The notes under the pieces were generated by a model. The model ran no database searches and was not told where the DNA came from. It saw only the letters and a list, made by a program, of their open reading frames with translations. A program made the position numbers and the translations under genes. A DNA stretch of 9,663 bases from an uncultured Ruminococcus sp. Its GTDB lineage: Bacteria; Bacillota; Clostridia; Oscillospirales; Ruminococcaceae. Each line of letters starts with the position of its first letter. Within the stretch, counting starts at the first letter, position 1. The stretch is taken from assembly GCA_937910385.1 (NCBI GenBank), contig CALEPT010000099.1, positions 1-9,663 on the forward strand. The letters run 5' to 3'. Shown here in pieces: positions 5,458 through 9,663 of this stretch.

Positions 5458-7938
5458 TTACGCGCCAAGACTTTCATGCTCAGTGCGCTCGATTATGTCC
5501 TCCTGCAAGTCGTAGGACAGCTCGGTAAAATACGCGCTGTAGCCCGCGACACGCACAAGCAGGCTCCTGTACTGTTCAGGATTTTCACGCGCTTTGATCA
5601 GAGTTTCGCGGTTTATGATGTTGAACTGCAAATGCCACAGCTTCAATTTACACCACGCGCGAATGAACGCGATCAGCTTTTGCGTTCCCTCCTCGCCCTG
5701 CACCACCGACGGTGAGAGCTTGATATTAAGCAAACGGGAGGCGCGGTTGTTGTAGTCGGTGTTCTTCGTGTTGAAGTTTGACAGAAGTACCGAGGTAGGG
5801 CCGTTCACATCCGCGCCCTGAGATGCCGATGAGCCGTCGGAGAGCGCTGTACCCGCCTTTCTGCCGTTCGGGAGAGCCGAGACCACCTTGCCGAACGGAA
5901 CGTTCGAGGACTGCGACACATAGCGCAGGTCGATATTTATTCCGAGCATTCCCGCATTGTCGTGCGCAAATTCAACGCCTGTACGGTCGATGAGCTTCGC
6001 AAGCTCGTCGGCGTACGGATCATCGTTGCCGTAAGCCGGAGAGTTCTGCAGTCTGCTCCTTACCGTCTCATATCCCTCAAAATCGTGGTCTATCGCTTCA
6101 AGAACGCTGTCCCAGTCGAGATCTTTATCCTCGTAGATATGCTTCTTAATCGAAGAAAGAGAGTCGGCGGCAGTACCGAGACCGATAAAATCGAAGTAGC
6201 CGAAATCAATGCCGCCGGATATCTTTTCTGCGTGAAGGTCGGTGCAGCTTTCAACACAAAGCTTGTGCAGTGCCGAGCCGAGGGGCGACGCAAAATGCTT
6301 CGGGCGCGTTTTATTCGCCACCTCCTGTTGACGGAAGGTAATGCCGAGAATGTACTTCTCCTGTGCTATAAAGGCGTTCAGAAAGTCCTCCCATTTTGTG
6401 AATGTGCGCGGGTCGCCGGTCTCAATTGTGAGCAGTTCATCTCCGTATTTCTTCATTCGGCCGTTCCGGAGCGCAAGCTCCACCACAGCGCCAATATTGA
6501 GAAATGCGCAGGGTGTGGTGAAAGTATCGAGGTTAGGCATTCTCACCTCGGTGCAGCCGGACACGGCGTAGTCGTTTGCCGATGCAGCGTCCGCCCCTTT
6601 AGCTTTCAGCAGTGGGATCACCTCTTCGTCGTTTATCAGCTTCGGGAACCCGGAACCCTCCTTGATCGTGACAGCCACCTCACGCAGATACTCGTCAGAT
6701 GAGCCGGAATGTACTCTTGCCGCAAGGTCGGGATAGTTGAGAGGAAATTCACGCTTGTTTTCGAGAAGAATATAAGTCAGTTCGTTTACAGCGTCATTTC
6801 CGTTTTCGTCAACGCCGCCGACCGTTACTGCCTCCCAGTGCGCATATCCCTCATTGAACTTCACGCCTGCGGGACTTATATACAAGTCCTGATACTGCGC
6901 CATAGCCAGCCACATACACTGGAAAAGTTCCTTTGCCATTTCGCGGTCAATACGTCCCTCTTTCAAGTCCTTAGCATAGTACGGGTAGAGGTACTGATCC
7001 ATTCTTCCGTTGGATATGGTAGCGCCGGTCTTCTGCTCAAGACGTGAAAATACCTGTATGAACCACTGGGACTGCAATGCTTCATGGAACGTCTCGGCGG
7101 GGTATCTCGGCACTTTTGCAGTTATTCTCGCAATTTCGAGAAGCTCCGCTTTTCTTGCGGGGTCGGTCTCGCTTTCCGCAAGCTCCGATGCCTTCTTGCT
7201 GTGACGGTCAGCCCACAGGATTATCGCATCGGACATTATAACGATCGCCTGCAAAAATTCTTTTTTATCTTTATCTGCGTTATCGCCGAGATTTTCGAGT
7301 CTTGCAAGCGCATCGGTCTTTATCTTTTCAAAGCCATCCTCAATGCCCTTCTTGTAGTCATGCACCCACTGGAGAGCCGAGCGCATGGACGATGTCTCAT
7401 TGACGATATAGCGCGATGTGAACAGATCGGACGGTTCGTATGTGAGTTTCAGAACATCATCCGGCAAAGAATGTGCGAGATCCTCGTAGTAGGTCTTGCC
7501 TTCCCAGTACGGTGCGATCTCTTCGCTGATGATACGTATATCATCGTTGGTTATCTCAAACGGTGATTCTGCGCGGTTTGCAGCCTGCTCCGCAAAACTC
7601 TTTAAAAAGCAGCCGTCAAGTTCGGGGTAAATAAGCCCGTACTTTCCGTTTTTTCCGGCTCTGCCGACGAGAAGCTGATCGTTGTCTATGATAACATCTA
7701 TATTCTCGGCGATATGGTAAAGAGCCTTTGCCCACCTTAATACAAGAGTTTCGCCCTCAGTCTGTTTAAAAGACTCGGTGAAGTATTTTGCACGCTGGAT
7801 GTCAACAGACGATCTTGTATTCGCGAAGCTGCGGAAAATACGTTCGATCCTGCTGCTGTCTCCGCTTCCGGTGAATATTACCTTGCCGCCGTTCTTTTCA
7901 ATTCTTTCTTCCTGTGGAGAAAGAAATAGTTCAGCCAT
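5458..7938 (-). CDS. glycyl radical enzyme, isethionate sulfite-lyase-like (organosulfonate C-S lyase)
   Basis: This is a cytoplasmic, oxygen-sensitive radical enzyme of 826 residues, normal for the family. The thiyl-radical cysteine is Cys462 with the base Glu464 (GCTE), and the glycyl radical site is Gly799 in RVAGYSAYF. PNGRKAGTALSDG near 690-702 is the usual conserved loop. The first fermentative-type histidine (GH of glycerol dehydratase) is replaced by Gln190, with Arg186 four residues earlier; Trp368 and Arg672 are also present. From memory, IslA/IseG uses Arg189, Gln193, Trp374 and Arg678 around the sulfonate, and the offsets agree (-3, then -6). The expected reaction is C-S cleavage of a hydroxy-sulfonate such as isethionate to an aldehyde plus sulfite. 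Oddities are GCTE instead of GCVE and Gln676 where I recall Phe682. GGAAGG 11 nt upstream sets the ATG at 7938. Dihydroxypropanesulfonate lyase (HpsG-like) is the main alternative. Confidence 0.82.
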   Translation of the reverse strand: MAELFLSPQEERIEKNGGKVIFTGSGDSSRIERIFRSFANTRSSVDIQRAKYFTESFKQTEGETLVLRWAKALYHIAENIDVIIDNDQLLVGRAGKNGKYGLIYPELDGCFLKSFAEQAANRAESPFEITNDDIRIISEEIAPYWEGKTYYEDLAHSLPDDVLKLTYEPSDLFTSRYIVNETSSMRSALQWVHDYKKGIEDGFEKIKTDALARLENLGDNADKDKKEFLQAIVIMSDAIILWADRHSKKASELAESETDPARKAELLEIARITAKVPRYPAETFHEALQSQWFIQVFSRLEQKTGATISNGRMDQYLYPYYAKDLKEGRIDREMAKELFQCMWLAMAQYQDLYISPAGVKFNEGYAHWEAVTVGGVDENGNDAVNELTYILLENKREFPLNYPDLAARVHSGSSDEYLREVAVTIKEGSGFPKLINDEEVIPLLKAKGADAASANDYAVSGCTEVRMPNLDTFTTPCAFLNIGAVVELALRNGRMKKYGDELLTIETGDPRTFTKWEDFLNAFIAQEKYILGITFRQQEVANKTRPKHFASPLGSALHKLCVESCTDLHAEKISGGIDFGYFDFIGLGTAADSLSSIKKHIYEDKDLDWDSVLEAIDHDFEGYETVRSRLQNSPAYGNDDPYADELAKLIDRTGVEFAHDNAGMLGINIDLRYVSQSSNVPFGKVVSALPNGRKAGTALSDGSSASQGADVNGPTSVLLSNFNTKNTDYNNRASRLLNIKLSPSVVQGEEGTQKLIAFIRAWCKLKLWHLQFNIINRETLIKARENPEQYRSLLVRVAGYSAYFTELSYDLQEDIIERTEHESLGA

Positions 7939-7949
7939 TATGACCACTG

Positions 7950-7955
7950 CCTTCC
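7950..7955 (-). promoter_or_regulatory. ribosome binding site of the lyase gene
   Basis: GGAAGG read leftward lies 11 nt before the ATG at 7938. The spacing is slightly long, but the in-frame ATG at 7968 has only a weak TAGG in front, so 7938 is preferred. Confidence 0.5.
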
Positions 7956-7974
7956 AATTATATATCATAGTGAG

Positions 7975-7991
7975 CCTATATGAATTATAGG
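7975..7991. promoter_or_regulatory. palindrome in the early leader, possible operator
   Basis: CCTATA (7975-7980) and TATAGG (7986-7991) form a perfect dyad around 5 nt. It lies just downstream of the predicted transcription start (about 7999) and 37 nt before the lyase start codon. A repressor bound here would block the operon. No regulator gene is in the window, so the binding protein is unknown. Confidence 0.35.
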
Positions 7992-8005
7992 TTAGCGTTT
8001 ATTTT

Positions 8006-8034
8006 ATTATATTCATTGTAAGGGCCTTTGTCAA
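8006..8034 (-). promoter_or_regulatory. sigma-A promoter of the sulfonate operon
   Basis: Read leftward, a perfect TTGACA (8029-8034) and a perfect TATAAT (8006-8011) are separated by exactly 17 nt. The predicted start is near 7999, giving a leader of about 60 nt before the lyase gene. Such a consensus promoter should be strong unless repressed. Confidence 0.85.
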
Positions 8035-8161
8035 TAGCTCAATTCATAAATTTGTATATATTTACAGTGCCGGAAATTTTATCTCAAAATTTTTATTTAA
8101 AATAATCATAACGCTGTTGTAGGAATTATGACTTTATCTGAAAAAGGGAACCTGTAAAAAG

Positions 8162-8199
8162 AAAAAATCCTGGCCTGCTGGCGCAGGTCAGGATTTTTT
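8162..8199. terminator. bidirectional intrinsic terminator
   Basis: A 17-bp stem (8162-8178 with 8183-8199) closes a TGGC tetraloop, with one G-U pair when read rightward. Six T follow rightward; leftward, six T are followed by C and five more T. It lies between two divergent promoters, so it best fits stopping leftward transcripts that come from the sigma factor gene and run antisense through the lipoprotein gene. Confidence 0.8.
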
Positions 8200-8270
8200 G
8201 ACGCGGTGGTCGGACAAATTTGCCGAAATGGCACGTGCATTATTCTGTGCGGTATTGCCTTTATTTTTAC

Positions 8271-8299
8271 TTGACATATCCGGGTTAATTTGGTAAAAT
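8271..8299 (+). promoter_or_regulatory. sigma-A promoter of the truncated lipoprotein gene
   Basis: TTGACA (8271-8276) and TAAAAT (8294-8299) are separated by 17 nt. The predicted start near 8306 gives a leader of about 43 nt before the ATG at 8349, with AAGGAG (8334-8339) 9 nt ahead of the codon. The signals are intact although the gene behind them is broken. Confidence 0.8.
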
Positions 8300-8348
8300 G
8301 ACCGTGTAACACTTCTAAGCCGGTTTTATTAAAAAGGAGCAAACATTA

Positions 8349-8549
8349 ATGAGAAGTATGAAACTTAAAGCAATAGCGTTAGCATCAGTTCTGTTTTTGG
8401 CAGGTTGTCAAAACTCTGATTCGTCCGCCGAGACGGATGAGGATGATTTACGGACTGTCGAAAAAACAATACCGCCGCACGAATACAACGCGGTTTACCT
8501 GCCTTTCGCCTTGAAGAAACTCACTTATCTTTGCTCCAAGCTCCTTTGA
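8349..8549 (+). pseudogene. lipoprotein gene, 3'-truncated and fused to antisense of a sigma factor gene
   Basis: The first part is a clear lipoprotein start: positively charged MRSMKLK, hydrophobic core and lipobox LAGC with Cys20, then an acidic and serine-rich segment (QNSDSSAETDEDDL). Promoter and ribosome binding site are excellent. From about codon 36 (around 8455) the frame reads the opposite strand of the leftward sigma factor gene, giving a tail with no natural look, and it stops at 66 residues. The parent would have been a longer secreted lipoprotein of unknown function. It is probably still transcribed and could yield a short acylated peptide. Read as a deletion product: two convergent genes lost their facing 3' ends. 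Confidence 0.7.
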
Positions 8550-8894
8550 GCTGCACATCTTCTCCACATCGGTATTGTCCGCAAGCCCGTCAAGCTCATC
8601 GAACGACACCTGCGCGTCAGGGTTTCGCTTTGCCGCGTGAATATGCTCGTACTTTTTAAGTGCAAGGTTTTTCACAATCCTGCAAACGAACGCCGCGAAA
8701 TGCTCCGATCGTTTCGGCGGGATATTGTTCCATACAGCGAGATATGCGTCATTGGTACATTCCTCTGCGTCGGAGCTGTCGTTTAGGATATTCCGTGCAA
8801 TACGCATACACAGTGAGCGATATTTCCTGTCTGTCTCGGCTATCGCGCTCTCGGAACGCTCCCAGTACAGCGAAACTATATCCTTGTCGTCCAT
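8448..8894 (-). pseudogene. sigma-70 family (ECF-like) sigma factor, truncated in region 4
   Basis: The 148-residue product begins like the small sigma factors common in Ruminococcaceae (MDDKDIVSLYWERSESAIAE). Region 2 is present at about 14-80, including the core-binding and -10 recognition stretch DAEECTNDAYLAVWNNIPP (42-60). A linker follows, then the first helix of region 4 (about 119-145, ending FVRRYCFFDS). The frame then stops after one foreign residue (Pro148), so the helix-turn-helix of region 4.2 that reads the -35 box is missing. Full-length relatives run on for about 30-50 residues. The ATG at 8894 has GAGG 6 nt upstream; a GTG at 8918 is less likely. Region 2 may still bind core polymerase, but a working sigma factor is not expected. 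Confidence 0.75.
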
Positions 8895-8975
8895 ACAGCA
8901 CCTCGCTTTCCCTTTCACTTAATAAGTACGTTTTTTCAGTGAAGTCATTACGGTATAATTGAAAAAATTTTTAAA

Positions 8976-9026
8976 TATCCTATCAATCCAATCAGATAAC
9001 ATCGGTTTTTGCTGATTGATAGGATA
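8976..9026. repeat. perfect 13-bp inverted repeat upstream of the sigma factor remnant
   Basis: TATCCTATCAATC (8976-8988) pairs exactly with GATTGATAGGATA (9014-9026) around a 25-nt loop. A second, competing pairing exists: CAATCAG (8989-8995) with CTGATTG (9012-9018). Leftward, AT-rich TTTAAAAATTTTTT follows, so it could be an attenuator-like hairpin in the sigma factor leader, or an operator. Confidence 0.7.
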
Positions 9027-9088
9027 AGATAATATATACTTCTTTATTTTGTTATTATATATTTAATTAGTCTTTATTTAATTGTGAT

Positions 9089-9141
9089 CGGTTTTCCGAA
9101 CACGGTTTTTCCGTATTCGGTTTTACCGTGTACGGAAAATC
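9089..9141. repeat. 15-bp-phased CCG-N4-CGG array forming a near-palindrome
   Basis: CCG-N4-CGG occurs three times at 9096-9105, 9111-9120 and 9126-9135, exactly 15 bp apart, with TTTTT and TTTTA linkers and a further CGGTTTT in front. The whole segment also folds on itself: 9090-9106 pairs with 9125-9141 (15 Watson-Crick pairs, one G-T, one mismatch), then two facing TTTT stretches, then CCG-TATT-CGG at the tip. Confidence 0.75.
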
Positions 9142-9259
9142 AGTACACAGTTGAAAATGTTGAAAACTTCCATTCAAAGGAAACTGCTGTATGCGCCCTA
9201 ATATCAGACGTTCGCGTAGAGTGTCCTAAATGCCAATCTACGGCGTTTTTAGCGTCTTG

Positions 9260-9352
9260 CCCTTATCGTATCATTACCTCACCCATTTGCGTGGCTTATA
9301 GCGCAAATGAGAGCGTATTTCGCCCCGAGATGATACAGTTGCGATAAACAAG
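9260..9352. repeat. long direct repeat, copy 1
   Basis: This segment recurs at 9543-9635 with about 9 differences in 93 positions. It is internally structured: TTATCG/CGATAA outside, GTATCAT/ATGATAC next, and CATTTGCG (9284-9291)/CGCAAATG (9302-9309) at the centre. It could be an interspersed repeat family or a structured RNA element. Confidence 0.8.
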
Positions 9353-9542
9353 TTCTCGGGAACAGCTCTTGCACAAATGCGCATAACCTGTTAAGGCTTA
9401 AAAATCGCACAATACTCTCAACGCGCATAAATAGAGGCTTCGAACCAAAGGGGATGTCAAATGAGTACTCCCTTTTTGTGCAAAACAACCAAATGATAAA
9501 TATTGACGGAAAATTCATTGACTGAATGTAGTGTAGCCAGTA

Positions 9543-9635
9543 CCTTTATCGTATCATTGCCTGACCTATTTGCATGGCTTACAGCGCAAATGAGAGCGTA
9601 TTTCGCCCCGAGGTGATACAGTTGCGATGAACAGG
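9543..9635. repeat. long direct repeat, copy 2
   Basis: It aligns with 9260-9352 at an offset of 283 bp. The nested arms survive mostly as wobble or single-mismatch versions. Similarity seems to resume beyond it: GGGGGAGTCAGATG at the window end resembles GGGGATGTCAAATGAG near 9450-9465, so the unit probably continues outside the window with an internal length difference. Confidence 0.8.
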
Positions 9636-9663
9636 CGCATTGCTAATAAGGGGGAGTCAGATG

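Larger units (their letters stand above)
8035..8348. other. divergent intergenic region
   Basis: This AT-rich spacer lies between the leftward operon and the rightward lipoprotein gene. It contains no credible coding sequence. It holds a strong hairpin terminator in the middle and the lipoprotein promoter near its right end. The only short rightward frame (ending with a TAA at 8155-8157) is about a dozen residues long and not recognisable. Confidence 0.6.
8895..9663. other. repeat-rich non-coding region
   Basis: I find no credible gene here. Frames at 9084-9347 (rightward) and 9279-9518 (leftward) lack ribosome binding sites, and both run into the first of the two long repeats, whose second copy breaks the rightward frame. 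The stretch holds, in order, the sigma factor leader, a 13-bp inverted repeat, a 15-bp-phased array and two roughly 92-bp direct repeats. The density of repeats suggests a mobile-element remnant or a family of interspersed repeats. Confidence 0.6.

Noticed and set aside
5458..7938. Pyruvate formate-lyase or choline trimethylamine-lyase as the identity of the GRE
   Set aside because: Pyruvate formate-lyase has two adjacent catalytic cysteines, while this protein has a single one in GCTE. Choline lyase clusters carry microcompartment genes and lack a sulfonate importer. The Arg186/Gln190 pair also fits neither.
7939..7968. Start of the lyase 10 codons earlier, at 7968
   Set aside because: Only a weak TAGG precedes that ATG, whereas GGAAGG precedes the ATG at 7938, and the extra residues add nothing family-like.
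9084..9347. Rightward 87-residue frame with a CPKC motif
   Set aside because: There is no ribosome binding site. It starts inside the 15-bp array and ends within repeat copy 1, and the same frame is broken in copy 2. The CxxC alone is not a domain.
9428..9447. tRNA T-loop-like GGTTCGAAGCC on the minus strand
   Set aside because: The flanking bases cannot form the five-pair T-stem, and no acceptor or anticodon arm is found nearby.
9279..9518. Leftward 79-residue frame
   Set aside because: There is no ribosome binding site and no recognisable family. It reads through repeat copy 1, so the open frame more likely reflects the repeat.
9260..9635. CRISPR array
   Set aside because: There are only two long, imperfect repeats, with a spacer of about 190 bp and no cas genes.

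Overview
The window looks like chromosomal DNA from an anaerobic gut or rumen Firmicute, most likely of the Ruminococcus type. The reasons are an oxygen-sensitive glycyl radical enzyme, moderate GC, strong AGGAG-type ribosome binding sites, a Ser/Thr/Asn/Ala-rich linker behind a lipobox in the binding protein, and an ECF-like sigma factor of a style familiar from Ruminococcaceae. The assignment rests on protein style, not on a database match.

The centre (about 957-8034) is one leftward operon of six genes. In order of transcription they are: a glycyl radical enzyme (GRE), its radical-SAM activase, an ABC permease and an ABC ATPase of the SsuC/TauC and SsuB/TauB type, a short-chain dehydrogenase/reductase (SDR), and a SsuA/TauA-like lipoprotein binding protein. 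A perfect-consensus sigma-A promoter (TTGACA-17-TATAAT) precedes the GRE, with a small palindrome overlapping the early transcribed region. Two hairpins follow the last gene. Gene spacing is tight, with a 1-nt stop-to-start gap between GRE and activase. The GRE keeps Arg, Gln, Trp and Arg at positions I recall as the sulfonate pocket of isethionate sulfite-lyase (IslA/IseG). With a sulfonate-type ABC transporter and an SDR beside it, the best reading is uptake of a small organosulfonate and radical C-S cleavage that releases sulfite. No aminotransferase, sulfite reductase, aldehyde dehydrogenase or microcompartment gene is present, which favours sulfur scavenging over respiration. The exact substrate is open.

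The left flank (1-956) holds a possible C-terminal end of a rightward gene, the C-terminal part of a leftward Ig-like surface protein that seems to have lost its start, and about 440 bp of non-coding DNA with a perfect 13-bp inverted repeat.

The right flank (8035-9663) is decayed and repeat-rich. A lipoprotein gene with an excellent promoter and ribosome binding site runs after about 35 codons into the antisense of a sigma factor gene that has lost sigma region 4.2. The two convergent genes seem to have been fused by a deletion. Beyond them lie a 13-bp inverted repeat, a 15-bp-phased array of CCG-N4-CGG units forming a 52-bp near-palindrome, and two roughly 92-bp structured direct repeats about 283 bp apart that appear to continue past the window end.
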